From NCBI GenBank assembly GCA_041860225.1, contig CP151794.1, forward strand, positions 1-64,000: a stretch of 64,000 bases of DNA. The letters are read 5' to 3'. This DNA is from Magnimaribacter mokuoloeensis. GTDB taxonomy: Bacteria > Pseudomonadota > Gammaproteobacteria > Magnimaribacterales > Magnimaribacteraceae. A program made the position numbers and the translations under genes. The notes below the pieces were generated by a model. The model searched no databases and was not told where the DNA came from. It worked only from the letters and a program-made list of their open reading frames with translations. Below are positions 8,908 through 18,193 of the stretch, in pieces (the stretch's first letter is position 1; each line of letters begins with the position of its first letter).

Positions 8908-11900
8908 TTGAAAGATTTAGTAGATTTATTAAAAACGCAAGGTCACGGAGTTGAATATAATTCAATAAGGGCAGGTTTAGCTTCTCCTCAGCAAATAAGA
9001 TCTTGGTCTTATGGTGAAGTCAAGAAGCCAGAAACTATAAATTACAGGACATTTAAGCCCGAAAGAGATGGCCTTTTCTGCTCCAAAATATTTGGTCCTA
9101 TAAAGGACTATGAGTGCATATGTGGTAAATACAAAAGAATGAAGCACAGAGGTGTGGTCTGTGAGAAATGCGGAGTTGAAGTAACACTCTCAAAGGTCAG
9201 AAGAGAAAGAATGGGCCATATCGAGCTTGCTGCACCAGTGGCGCATATCTGGTTCTTGAAATCTTTACCATCTAGATTGGCTCTTGCTCTAGACCTAACT
9301 TTAAAAGATCTTGAAAGAGTTCTTTATTTTGAATCTTTTATCGTAATTGAACCTGGCATGACAGATTTAGAGGTCGGCCAGTTATTAACTGATGAAGAAT
9401 ATTATGAGGCTCTAGAAACTTGGGGAGACGAGTTTGAAGCAGGAATGGGAGCTGAGTCCATCCAAACTCTTCTAAAAGAATTAGATTTAGAGGCAGCAAT
9501 CAGAGATATCCAAGAGGAAATGCCTCTTACTAAGTCAGAAGCAAAACTAAAAAAATATGCTAAAAGATTGAAATTGCTTAAGTCATTCAATGAGTCAGGA
9601 AATAGACCAGAATGGATGGTGCTCGAAGTTTTACCAATTTTGCCACCAGACTTAAGACCTCTTGTCCCTTTAGAGGGAGGAAGATTTGCTACTTCAGATT
9701 TGAATGATTTATATAGAAGAGTCATTAACAGAAACAATAGGCTTAAAAGATTACTAGATCTAAATGCACCAGACATAATTACTCGTAATGAAAAAAGGAT
9801 GCTACAAGAGTCTGTTGATGCTCTTTTAGACAATGGACGAAGGGGCCGAGCTGTAACAGGTTCTAATAAGAGACCTCTCAAGTCTCTTGCGGACATGATT
9901 AAAGGTAAGCAAGGTCGATTTAGACAAAATCTTCTTGGGAAGAGGGTAGATTACTCAGGACGTTCAGTCATAGTTGTTGGACCAACTCTTAAATTACATC
10001 AATGTGGCCTTCCTAAAAAGATGGCTTTGGAATTATTTAAGCCATTTGTTTTCGGCAGACTTCAGCAACTTGAATTAGCTAATACTATAAAACTTGCAAA
10101 GAGGATGGTTGATAGAGAAGAACCTGAAGTTTGGGATATTCTTGATGAGGTAATTAGAGAACATCCTGTCATGCTAAACCGTGCACCAACACTTCATAGA
10201 TTAGGCATTCAGGCATTTGAGCCTGTTTTGATTGAAGGTAAGGCTATTCAATTGCATCCTTTAGTTTGTAAAGCTTATAACGCAGACTTTGATGGTGATC
10301 AGATGGCAGTTCATGTGCCTTTGACTTTGGAAGCTCAACTAGAGTGTAGAGCTTTGATGATGGCTACAAATAATATTTTATCTCCATCAAACGGTAAGCC
10401 CATTATCGACCCTTCACAGGATGTTGTTTTAGGTCTCTATTATATGTCTAGAGAAAAAATTAATGATCTGGGAGAAGGAAGAATAATGTCTTCACCCGAT
10501 GAGGTTAATAGAGCTTATTACTCCGGTACGGTTGGCCTACAAGCCAAAATTAAAGTTAGATTAAAACCTAATAAATTAGATGATGAACCCACTCAGATTG
10601 TAGAAACTACAACAGGAAGAACTCTTCTTTATGAACTTTTACCCGAAGGCATGTCCTTTGATCTGGTTAACAAAACCTTAGATAGTAAACAAATATCTTC
10701 TCTTATTGATTTTGTTTATAGAAAAGCTGGACTTAAGAGAACAGTGATTTTTGCCGATAGACTGATGTATCTAGGTTATGAATTCTCTACTAAATCTGGT
10801 TCTTCAATCGGCATTGACGATTTTGTAATTCCTGATGATAAACAAAGAATCGTCAGTGAAGCTGAACAAGAAGTTAAGGATATCGAATCCCAATTTGCTT
10901 CAGGATTAGTTACAAAAGGCGAGAAATACAATAAGGCTATTGATATATGGACAAGAGCAAATGAAATGATTGCGAAGTCTATGATGGATAACATATCTCA
11001 AGAGGAAGTTGAAGATTCTGATGGAACAAAGATACTTTCAGATTCATTTAATTCTGTATTTATGTATGCAGATTCGGGGTCTAGAGGTTCTCCAGCTCAA
11101 ATCAGACAATTAGCTGGAATGAGAGGCCTATTGGCTAAACCAGATGGATCAATTATTGAAACTCCTGTAACTTCCAATTTTAGAGAGGGGCTTACAGCTC
11201 AGGAATATTTCATATCAACTCACGGAGCTAGAAAGGGACTTGCTGATACTGCTCTGAAAACTGCTAACTCAGGATATCTAACTAGAAGATTAGTTGATGT
11301 AGCTCAGGACCTGGTCGTTAGCGAAGATGACTGCGGAACAGAAAACGGTATTTTGATGAGACCTATCATTGATGGAGGTCAAGTGCTTGTACCGTTGGGA
11401 GATAGAGTTTTAGGTAGAACAGTTGCTGTAGATGTGACTTCACAAGATGGAAAAGAAGTTTTGCTTAAGAAAGGAACATTGATAGACGAAGATATTGTAG
11501 ATACTCTTGATGAAAAGAATATCTACGAAATCAAGGTAAGATCAGCTATTCACTGTGAAACAATTCATGGAATATGTTCAAATTGTTATGGTAGAGATCT
11601 TGGGAGAGGTCATAAAGTTGATATAGGCGAATCTGTAGGAATTGTAGCAGCACAATCTATAGGTGAGCCCGGAACACAACTTACGATGAGAACCTTCCAT
11701 ATTGGTGGAGCCGCATCCGGTACTTCTGCCGAAGACAATATAGAGACCAATTTCCCTGGTAAGGTTGTTTATAACGCACGTACTGTGAAGAAAAAAGACG
11801 GAACTTTCATTACCCTAGCTCAGTCTTCTCAAATTAATGTTATAGATGATAGGGGCATGGTTGTAGAAAGTCATAAAGTACCTTATGGAACTGTATTGAA

Positions 11901-13071
11901 CTTCTCTACTGACAGTAAGGTGGAAGCAGGAGACATTCTGGCCAAGTGGGATCCTTTAACTAGACCCGTCGTAGCAGAAGTAGCAGGTAAAGCTAAATTT
12001 GTTGACATAGAAGATGGAATTACTGCAAGAGTTAAGCAAGACGAACTGACTGGGTTGAGTAATATTGAAATCATTGATGTTACAGAGAGACCTAAAGGTG
12101 AAGCCCAAGATAAACGTCCAGCTATTCATATTGTCGATGGAAGAGGAAAGGAAAAAACTTTACCCGATTCAGAAGCACCGGCAGTATATACACTTCCTGG
12201 AAATGCTTTTTTACAACTTACTGATGGTCAAGATATAGAAGTAGGTGGAGTAATTGCAAGGATATCTCAGGAATCTGCCAAAACTAAGGATATTACTGGT
12301 GGTCTTCCTAGGGTTGCTGATCTTTTTGAAGCAAGAAAACCAAAAGAACAGGCAATCTTAGCTCAAGAATCTGGAATCGTTTCATGGGGCAAACCTACTA
12401 AAGGAAAAGAGAGACTCATCATTACTGATGAAGAAGGTAATGAAAATGCCACATTAATACCGAAAACTAGACACATAAATGTCTTTGAAGGCGAGAGAGT
12501 TGAGAAAGGAGATATAGTTTCTGATGGAGCGATGAGTCCTCACGATATTCTAGCGCTCAGAGGTCTAGAGGAATTAACTGAATACATTGTTGACGGTATC
12601 CAAGAAGTTTACAGACTTCAAGGAGTAAGTATCAATGATAAGCATATTGAAGTTATCCTTAATCAAATGCTTAGAAAGGTTGTTATTACAGAGCCTGGTG
12701 ATTCTGAATTCATCATTGGGGAACAGGCTGAGTATTCTAAAGTCAGAGAAGCTAATTTTGCTTTAAGGGAAGCCAAAAAGGCAGAAATAGAATATGACAG
12801 AATTTTATTAGGTATTACAAAAGCTTCGCTGGCTACAGAGTCCTTCATATCTGCTGCCTCTTTCCAAGAAACAACAAGAGTTCTTACGGAAGCGGCAACT
12901 ACTGGAAGAGTTGACCACTTAAGAGGCCTTAAAGAAAATGTTGTTGTGGGTAGATTAATACCTGCAGGATCTGGCTTAGCTAAACTCAACTCCGAAGTTG
13001 AAAACGTTGAAGAAGAGTTCGAGATAGATCTTGAAAAAGCTCTAAGTGAGGCTTTGAATGAAGCTGAGTAA
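8908..13071 (+). CDS. rpoC: DNA-directed RNA polymerase subunit beta'
   Basis: This subunit carries the catalytic magnesium. The motif NADFDGD falls at residues 458-464, matching E. coli numbering. The N-terminal zinc site CICGKYKRMKHRGVVCEKC and the second zinc site around CETIHGICSNC are intact, and the trigger-loop region contains GEPGTQLTMRTFHIGGAAS. Length (1387) is close to the E. coli 1407; the short acidic tail replaces the longer enterobacterial C terminus. The start is TTG, chosen because AGGAGA lies 6 bases upstream and the protein aligns from MKDL. Confidence 0.99.
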   Translation: MKDLVDLLKTQGHGVEYNSIRAGLASPQQIRSWSYGEVKKPETINYRTFKPERDGLFCSKIFGPIKDYECICGKYKRMKHRGVVCEKCGVEVTLSKVRRERMGHIELAAPVAHIWFLKSLPSRLALALDLTLKDLERVLYFESFIVIEPGMTDLEVGQLLTDEEYYEALETWGDEFEAGMGAESIQTLLKELDLEAAIRDIQEEMPLTKSEAKLKKYAKRLKLLKSFNESGNRPEWMVLEVLPILPPDLRPLVPLEGGRFATSDLNDLYRRVINRNNRLKRLLDLNAPDIITRNEKRMLQESVDALLDNGRRGRAVTGSNKRPLKSLADMIKGKQGRFRQNLLGKRVDYSGRSVIVVGPTLKLHQCGLPKKMALELFKPFVFGRLQQLELANTIKLAKRMVDREEPEVWDILDEVIREHPVMLNRAPTLHRLGIQAFEPVLIEGKAIQLHPLVCKAYNADFDGDQMAVHVPLTLEAQLECRALMMATNNILSPSNGKPIIDPSQDVVLGLYYMSREKINDLGEGRIMSSPDEVNRAYYSGTVGLQAKIKVRLKPNKLDDEPTQIVETTTGRTLLYELLPEGMSFDLVNKTLDSKQISSLIDFVYRKAGLKRTVIFADRLMYLGYEFSTKSGSSIGIDDFVIPDDKQRIVSEAEQEVKDIESQFASGLVTKGEKYNKAIDIWTRANEMIAKSMMDNISQEEVEDSDGTKILSDSFNSVFMYADSGSRGSPAQIRQLAGMRGLLAKPDGSIIETPVTSNFREGLTAQEYFISTHGARKGLADTALKTANSGYLTRRLVDVAQDLVVSEDDCGTENGILMRPIIDGGQVLVPLGDRVLGRTVAVDVTSQDGKEVLLKKGTLIDEDIVDTLDEKNIYEIKVRSAIHCETIHGICSNCYGRDLGRGHKVDIGESVGIVAAQSIGEPGTQLTMRTFHIGGAASGTSAEDNIETNFPGKVVYNARTVKKKDGTFITLAQSSQINVIDDRGMVVESHKVPYGTVLNFSTDSKVEAGDILAKWDPLTRPVVAEVAGKAKFVDIEDGITARVKQDELTGLSNIEIIDVTERPKGEAQDKRPAIHIVDGRGKEKTLPDSEAPAVYTLPGNAFLQLTDGQDIEVGGVIARISQESAKTKDITGGLPRVADLFEARKPKEQAILAQESGIVSWGKPTKGKERLIITDEEGNENATLIPKTRHINVFEGERVEKGDIVSDGAMSPHDILALRGLEELTEYIVDGIQEVYRLQGVSINDKHIEVILNQMLRKVVITEPGDSEFIIGEQAEYSKVREANFALREAKKAEIEYDRILLGITKASLATESFISAASFQETTRVLTEAATTGRVDHLRGLKENVVVGRLIPAGSGLAKLNSEVENVEEEFEIDLEKALSEALNEAE

Positions 13072-13075
13072 TACG

Positions 13076-13104
13076 TTGACGTGGATGATGGCTCTCTTTA
13101 CAAT
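13076..13104 (+). promoter_or_regulatory. sigma70 promoter of the str operon
   Basis: TTGACG (13076-13081) and TACAAT (13099-13104) are separated by exactly 17 bases in the 57-base rpoC-rpsL gap. Predicted initiation near 13111 leaves a 5' leader of under 20 bases before the rpsL ATG (13129). This implies that rpsL-rpsG-fusA can be transcribed independently of rpoBC. Confidence 0.7.
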
Positions 13105-13128
13105 TCGCGACCTTTATAAGAAATAAAT

Positions 13129-13500
13129 ATGGCAACAGTTAATCAACTAGTAAGAAAACCTCGTAAGAGAAAAGTATCTAAAACAGATGTACCTGCTCTA
13201 AAGGGATCTCCCCAAAGAAGAGGTGTATGTACAAGGGTATATACAACAACACCCAAAAAACCTAATTCCGCTTTAAGAAAGGTTTGTAAGGTAAGACTTA
13301 CATCTGGATTTGAAGTCATATCTTATATAGGAGGAGAAGGTCATAATCTCCAAGAACACTCTGTTGTTTTGATAAGAGGCGGAAGGGTTAAAGATCTCCC
13401 AGGTGTAAGATATCACACTGTTAGAGGTACATTGGATACAGCTGGTGTTGATGATAGAAAACAACGTCGCTCTAAGTATGGAGCTAAAAAACCTAAGTAA
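13129..13500 (+). CDS. rpsL: 30S ribosomal protein S12
   Basis: S12 lines the decoding centre and controls accuracy. The 123 residues have the family signature TTPKKPNSALRKV with Lys43, and GGRVKDLPGVRYH with Lys88 and Asp89, the usual streptomycin-sensitive residues and methylthiolation site. It is the first gene of the str operon, with its own promoter just upstream. rpsG follows after two bases, leaving no room for the S7-binding intercistronic hairpin known from E. coli. Confidence 0.99.
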   Translation: MATVNQLVRKPRKRKVSKTDVPALKGSPQRRGVCTRVYTTTPKKPNSALRKVCKVRLTSGFEVISYIGGEGHNLQEHSVVLIRGGRVKDLPGVRYHTVRGTLDTAGVDDRKQRRSKYGAKKPK

Positions 13501-13502
13501 TT

Positions 13503-13973
13503 ATGTCTAGAAGAAAAGCCGCACCAAAAAGAAAAATTTTACCTGATCCTAAATTTGGTAACTTAAAAGTTGCTAAATTTATGAACCAAATCATGACGGA
13601 TGGAAAAAAGTCTGTAGCAGAAAAAATAATCTACGGAGCTTTTGATGAAATTTCAAAAAAATCAGATAAAGAACCAGTAGAAGTTTTTGAGAAAGCCCTT
13701 GAAGAAGTAGGGCCTATGGTTGAAGTTAAAGCTAGAAGAGTAGGTGGAGCAACCTACCAAATCCCTATGGAAGTTAGACCTGCAAGACGAAGTGCTTTAG
13801 CTATGCGTTGGATTGCAACTTATGCCAGATCTAGATCTGAAAAGAATATGACTTTAAGACTTGCTAATGAGCTTTTAGATGCTTGTGAAGGAAGAGGCGA
13901 AGCAGTTAAGAAAAAAGAAGATACACACAGAATGGCTGAAGCAAATAGAGCCTTCTCCCACTTTAGATTTTAA
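13503..13973 (+). CDS. rpsG: 30S ribosomal protein S7
   Basis: S7 nucleates assembly of the 30S head and contacts the E-site tRNA. At 156 residues it has the typical bacterial length. The N terminus (SRRKAAPKRKILPDPKFGN) and the conserved GGATYQIPMEV and AMRWI segments are clear. Translation probably depends on reinitiation from rpsL two bases upstream, since no good ribosome-binding site is visible between them. Confidence 0.99.
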   Translation: MSRRKAAPKRKILPDPKFGNLKVAKFMNQIMTDGKKSVAEKIIYGAFDEISKKSDKEPVEVFEKALEEVGPMVEVKARRVGGATYQIPMEVRPARRSALAMRWIATYARSRSEKNMTLRLANELLDACEGRGEAVKKKEDTHRMAEANRAFSHFRF

Positions 13974-13993
13974 TCATTTAAATATAGAAAATT

Positions 13994-16099
13994 ATGGCCA
14001 GAACTACACCGTTAGAACTGTATAGGAATATTGGTATTTGTGCTCACGTAGACGCAGGAAAAACGACTACAACCGAAAGAGTATTATTTTATACAGGTAT
14101 ATCTCATAAGATTGGTGAGGTACATGATGGCGCTGCTGTCATGGATTGGATGGAACAGGAGCAAGAAAGAGGTATTACCATTACATCAGCTGCGACTACT
14201 TGTTTTTGGGAAGGAACTGCTAAACAATTCAAACAACATAGATTTAATATAATTGATACACCTGGCCACGTTGATTTTACAATTGAAGTTGAGCGTTCTC
14301 TTAGGGTATTAGATGGTGCCGTAGTTGTCTTTTGCGGTAGTTCAGGTGTAGAACCACAATCTGAAACTGTTTGGAGACAAGCCAATAGATATGAAGTGCC
14401 TAGAATAGCTTTCATCAACAAAATGGATAGGGCAGGTGCTGACTTCTTAAAAGTAATCGATCAAATGCAAAAGAGACTTGGCGCTAACGCCGTTCCAATC
14501 CAACTAGCTATTGGAGCTGAGGATGAATTTAAAGGTGTAATTGATCTCGTAAAGATGAAAGCAATTTATTGGAATGGCGATGACATGGGAACTACCTTTA
14601 CCGAAGAAGATATTCCTGAAGATTTATCGGGCCTAGCCGAAGAATGGCGAGAAAAGATGGTTGAATCTGCTGCGGAAGCAAACGAAGAGCTAATGGATAA
14701 GTATCTTGAGGAAGGCGACTTATCTCAAGAAGATATTAAGACAGGAATAAGAATAAGAACACTAGCTAACGAAATAGTGCCATGCCTTTGCGGTTCTGCT
14801 TTTAAAAACAAAGGCGTACAGACCATGCTTGATGCCGTAGTAGATTTCTTGCCAGCACCCAATGAAGTAAAAGCTATAACTGGGATGTTAGAAGATGAGC
14901 AAGAAGGAAGCAGAAAATCTGATGATAATGAGCCCTTTGCAGGAATAGCATTCAAAATTGCAACTGACCCATTTGTAGGTTCTCTTACCTTTGTCAGAGT
15001 CTATTCAGGAGTATTGAAAACCGGAGATTCTGTTTATCTTCCTATTAAAGGCAAGAAAGAAAGGATTGGAAGAATGCTTCAAATGCACTCAAATAAACGA
15101 GACGAGATTTCTGAAGCCAGGGCAGGTGATATCTGTGCTGTAATTGGACTGAAAGAGGCAATCACCGGTGAAACTCTTTGCGATGAAAAGAATAAAATCA
15201 CCCTCGAATCAATGAACTTCCCTGAACCTGTTATATCAGTTGCGGTTGAACCAAAAACAAAAGAGGATCAAGAAAAAATGGGCATAGCTTTAGGCAGGCT
15301 TGCTCAAGAAGATCCATCTTTCAGACTAAGAACAGATGAAGAATCAGGACAAACCATCATTTCCGGTATGGGCGAGCTTCATTTGGATGTTTTAGTTGAC
15401 CGTATGAGAAGAGAATTCAATGTAGAAGCTAACATGGGTAAACCACAGGTCGCTTATAGAGAAACTATAAAAAAACAAGTCGAACAGGAATCAAAATTTG
15501 TTAGACAATCAGGTGGTAGAGGTCAATATGGACATGTATATCTACGAATAGAACCCTTAGTTAATGATGAAGAATCAGAAGAGACCTACGAATTTGTTAA
15601 TGAAATAGTAGGTGGAGCGATACCTCGAGAATTTATCCCAGCTGTAGATAAAGGTTGTAAAGAACAAATGGAAGCAGGTGTGATAGCCGGTTATCCTCTA
15701 GTTAATGTCAAAATTTCTCTATACGATGGCTCGTTTCACGATGTAGATTCTAGTGAGGTCGCATTCAAGGTTGCTGGTTCGATGGCTCTGAAAGAGGGAG
15801 CCCAAAAGGCAGATCCAGTAATTCTAGAGCCAATTATGAGTATAGAGGTAGTCACGCCTGAAGAATACATGGGTGATATTGTAGGTGACTTGAGCAGAAG
15901 AAGAGGAGTGATCCATGGAATGGAAGATGGACCTTCTGGAAAAGTTGTTTCGGGTGAAGTTCCTCTTGCAGAAATGTTTGGCTATGCTACTGATATAAGG
16001 TCTGCTTCTCAAGGTAGAGCAACCTTTACCATGGAGCCTTTAAAGTACTCAGAAGTACCTTCAAATGTGGCAGAAGCAATAATTAGCAAGAACGACTAG
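13994..16099 (+). CDS. fusA: Elongation factor G
   Basis: EF-G is the GTPase that drives tRNA-mRNA translocation and, with RRF, ribosome recycling. The 701-residue protein has P-loop AHVDAGKT (17-24), the switch I stretch ERGITITSAA, DTPGHVDF and NKMD, followed by domains II-V (SGGRGQYGHVY in domain IV; YMGDIVGDLSRRRG in domain V). Length is typical of FusA rather than of paralogues. It ends the str operon; tuf does not follow, unlike in many relatives. Confidence 0.98.
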   Translation: MARTTPLELYRNIGICAHVDAGKTTTTERVLFYTGISHKIGEVHDGAAVMDWMEQEQERGITITSAATTCFWEGTAKQFKQHRFNIIDTPGHVDFTIEVERSLRVLDGAVVVFCGSSGVEPQSETVWRQANRYEVPRIAFINKMDRAGADFLKVIDQMQKRLGANAVPIQLAIGAEDEFKGVIDLVKMKAIYWNGDDMGTTFTEEDIPEDLSGLAEEWREKMVESAAEANEELMDKYLEEGDLSQEDIKTGIRIRTLANEIVPCLCGSAFKNKGVQTMLDAVVDFLPAPNEVKAITGMLEDEQEGSRKSDDNEPFAGIAFKIATDPFVGSLTFVRVYSGVLKTGDSVYLPIKGKKERIGRMLQMHSNKRDEISEARAGDICAVIGLKEAITGETLCDEKNKITLESMNFPEPVISVAVEPKTKEDQEKMGIALGRLAQEDPSFRLRTDEESGQTIISGMGELHLDVLVDRMRREFNVEANMGKPQVAYRETIKKQVEQESKFVRQSGGRGQYGHVYLRIEPLVNDEESEETYEFVNEIVGGAIPREFIPAVDKGCKEQMEAGVIAGYPLVNVKISLYDGSFHDVDSSEVAFKVAGSMALKEGAQKADPVILEPIMSIEVVTPEEYMGDIVGDLSRRRGVIHGMEDGPSGKVVSGEVPLAEMFGYATDIRSASQGRATFTMEPLKYSEVPSNVAEAIISKND

Positions 16100-16122
16100 T
16101 TTTTTTATAAGCAAAATAGAGC

Positions 16123-16149
16123 AAAACCCTTTTTTTATATAGGTTTTTT
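16123..16149 (+). terminator. Weak possible terminator after fusA
   Basis: AAAACC (16123-16128) can pair with GGTTTT (16142-16147) and is followed by T residues, but the stem is short and the 13-base loop is AT-rich. It is the only terminator-like structure between fusA and the S10 promoter. Readthrough into the S10 operon is possible. Confidence 0.3.
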
Positions 16150-16160
16150 CTACTTTTTAG

Positions 16161-16189
16161 TTGACACAATGCAGTCACAAAACTAGAAT
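16161..16189 (+). promoter_or_regulatory. sigma70 promoter of the S10 operon
   Basis: A perfect -35 box TTGACA (16161-16166) is followed after 17 bases by TAGAAT (16184-16189). Initiation near 16196 gives a leader of about 125 bases before rpsJ. It is the best sigma70 match in the window and serves the longest gene run, the ribosomal proteins from rpsJ to rplQ. Confidence 0.8.
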
Positions 16190-16195
16190 CACCGC

Positions 16196-16320
16196 TCGTT
16201 TTGTTGGAGGGGCCTTTTTCCAGTAAGTATCTGGGTTTAAGGCGCATTAAATTAATTAACCAACCTACACTGTAGGGGGGTTGTTTTACGCTCTGTTTAT
16301 GAGGGCTTGAAAGGAAAAAT
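16196..16320 (+). promoter_or_regulatory. Structured S10 leader before rpsJ
   Basis: Two hairpins are visible. The first pairs GCCTT with AAGGC and CCAG with CTGG (about 16212-16243). The second pairs CAACCTAC (16261-16268) with the GTAG...GTTG arm (16272-16283) and runs straight into TTTT, like an attenuator. In E. coli, L4 controls this operon by attenuation and translational repression through such a leader. Whether L4 acts here cannot be decided from sequence. The rpsJ ribosome-binding site AAAGGA follows at about 16310. Confidence 0.5.
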
Positions 16321-16641
16321 ATGCAAAATCAAAGCATTAGAATTAGGCTAAAAGCTTTTGACCACAAGCTTATCGACCGTTCTGCTAAGGAAATAGTGGA
16401 GACGGTGAAACGTACTGGAGCGAAGGTCAAAGGTCCTATTCCAATGCCAGTAAAGAAACACAAAACCACCATCCTAATATCCCCCCACAAAGACAAAGAC
16501 GCCAGAGACCAATACGAAATCCGAACCCACAAGAGAACACTTGATATCTTAGAACCTTCAGAAAAAACATTAGATGCACTTACTAAACTGGAATTATCAG
16601 CTGGTGTAGTTGTGCAGATCAGTCTAGACGAGAATAAATAA
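16321..16641 (+). CDS. rpsJ: 30S ribosomal protein S10
   Basis: S10 belongs to the 30S head and also partners NusB and NusG in antitermination and transcription-translation coupling. The protein (106 residues) shows the family pattern: IRIRLKAFDHKLIDRSAKEIVETVKRTGA, GPIPMPVK, and RTHKRTLDI. It is the first gene of the S10 operon behind a strong promoter and structured leader. rplC starts one base after its stop. Confidence 0.99.
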   Translation: MQNQSIRIRLKAFDHKLIDRSAKEIVETVKRTGAKVKGPIPMPVKKHKTTILISPHKDKDARDQYEIRTHKRTLDILEPSEKTLDALTKLELSAGVVVQISLDENK

Positions 16642-16642
16642 A

Positions 16643-17278
16643 ATGAGCTTAGGACTAATTGGCACAAAACAAGGTATGACAAGGCTTTTCACACCTGAAG
16701 GTGATTCCTATGCTGTTAGTGTTGTCAGCGTTGATCCCAATACAGTAACACAGATAAAAACTGATGAAGTCGATGGGTATAACTCGGTACAAGTGACAAC
16801 TGGTGTAAAGAAAGAAAAACACGTTTCTAAGCCCCTGTCTGGTCATTATAAGAAAGGGTCAATTAATCCAGGAGACGGACTTTGGGAATTCAAGGTAAAT
16901 AGTGAAGAAATTGAAAACCTAGAAATAGGAAGTCAGTTAAATATTGATATATTTGAAGAAGGACAGAAGATTGATGTTCAAGGAAAATCTAAGGGAAAAG
17001 GTTTTGCAGGAACAGTAAAACGTTGGAATTTCAAAATGCAAGACGCTACTCATGGTAACTCAATTTCACATAGAGCTCCTGGTTCTATAGGGCAATGCCA
17101 AACACCCGGAAAGGTATGGAAGGGTAAGAAGATGTCTGGACACATGGGCGATGTCAAAAAAACAATCCAAAATCTAAAGATTGCTTCGATCGATGTTGAA
17201 AATAATTTACTCCTAATAAAAGGAGCTATTCCAGGACCTACCGGTTCTAATGTAGTTCTCAAGCCAGCTGTTAAATAA
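16643..17278 (+). CDS. rplC: 50S ribosomal protein L3
   Basis: L3 is an early-assembly protein reaching toward the peptidyl-transferase centre. The 211 residues include the N-terminal LIGTKQGMTRLF and the central extension GKSKGKGFAGTVKRW followed by HGNSISHRAPGSIGQ. The glutamine of GSIGQCQ corresponds to the site methylated by PrmB in E. coli. Length is normal. It lies between rpsJ and rplD in standard order with 1-base gaps, indicating cotranslation. Confidence 0.98.
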   Translation: MSLGLIGTKQGMTRLFTPEGDSYAVSVVSVDPNTVTQIKTDEVDGYNSVQVTTGVKKEKHVSKPLSGHYKKGSINPGDGLWEFKVNSEEIENLEIGSQLNIDIFEEGQKIDVQGKSKGKGFAGTVKRWNFKMQDATHGNSISHRAPGSIGQCQTPGKVWKGKKMSGHMGDVKKTIQNLKIASIDVENNLLLIKGAIPGPTGSNVVLKPAVK

Positions 17279-17279
17279 A

Positions 17280-17903
17280 ATGGAAATTGAAATATTAAAT
17301 CAAAATGGCTCTGGAGATTCAAAAGTCTCTTTAGCTGACGGTATTTTCAACCAAGAATTCAATCAAGATCTTGTGCATCAGCTCGTCAATACATACATAC
17401 ATAACAGTCATCAAAGAACAAAAGGACAAAAGAATAGATCAGCTGTTCGTGGTGGTGGAAAAAAACCTTGGAAACAAAAAGGAACAGGTAGAGCAAGAGC
17501 TGGAACGATCAGATCTCCAATATGGAGAGGCGGTGGTATGACTTTTGCGCATGTTTATAGCGATATAAAACCTAAGAAAATCAATAAAAAGATGTATAGG
17601 TCTGCAATGAGATCAATATGGTCGATGCTTGCAGAGGAGAAAAGACTCATTGTTGTTAATGAGCTTAATATAGATGAACCTGTAAAGTCTTCTCAAGTAA
17701 AGACTATTCTTACTGATTTGGGCCTGAACACAGCATTATTTGTTCTATCTGCGAACAACGATAACTTAATTAAAGCCTCAAAAAATCTAAGAGAATGTAA
17801 GGTTCAAACAATCAACTCTATTGATCCTTCAGCACTGATACAGGCTGAAAAAGTTGTCATTACAGCAGAGACTTTAAATAAATTGACTGAGGTGCTTGCT
17901 TAA
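17280..17903 (+). CDS. rplD: 50S ribosomal protein L4
   Basis: L4 lines the exit-tunnel constriction; in E. coli it also represses the S10 operon. The 207 residues contain the tunnel-loop region GGGKKPWKQKGTGRARAGT and RSPIWRGGG, both conserved. The C-terminal globular half (VNELNIDEP, ALFVLSANNDNLIKASKNL) is complete. Its stop overlaps the rplW ATG by one base. Confidence 0.98.
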   Translation: MEIEILNQNGSGDSKVSLADGIFNQEFNQDLVHQLVNTYIHNSHQRTKGQKNRSAVRGGGKKPWKQKGTGRARAGTIRSPIWRGGGMTFAHVYSDIKPKKINKKMYRSAMRSIWSMLAEEKRLIVVNELNIDEPVKSSQVKTILTDLGLNTALFVLSANNDNLIKASKNLRECKVQTINSIDPSALIQAEKVVITAETLNKLTEVLA

Positions 17904-18193
17904 TGAAAACAGAACTTTATTCAATTATTAAATCTCCTTACTTGACTGAAAAAGTATCTTCTTTAATGGGAGAATCAAACCAATATGCATTTAAAGTTGA
18001 TATTAATGCTACTAAGCTTCAGGTTAAAAAAGCAATTGAGGGTTACTTCTCTGTTGATGTTGAAGACGTAAATATCATCAAAGTTAAAGGGAAGACTAAG
18101 AGGTCTAGGTACAGAATTAGAAAGAAATCTGACTGGAAAAAGGCTTATGTAAAATTAGCTGAAGGTCAATCTATAGAGGTTACATCAGAATAA
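17903..18193 (+). CDS. rplW: 50S ribosomal protein L23
   Basis: L23 sits at the tunnel exit and docks trigger factor and SRP. The 96-residue protein starts with the typical TELYSIIKSPYLTEKVSSL, then YAFKVDINATKLQVKKAIE, and ends with the basic loop GKTKRSRYRIRKKSDWKKA. Length and order are standard. Start and stop codons each overlap the neighbouring gene by one base. Confidence 0.98.
   Translation: MKTELYSIIKSPYLTEKVSSLMGESNQYAFKVDINATKLQVKKAIEGYFSVDVEDVNIIKVKGKTKRSRYRIRKKSDWKKAYVKLAEGQSIEVTSE

Noticed and set aside
9402..9896. 164-codon minus-strand frame inside rpoC
   Set aside because: It is antisense to highly conserved RNA polymerase sequence; composition follows the opposite strand's codon pattern and there is no ribosome-binding site.
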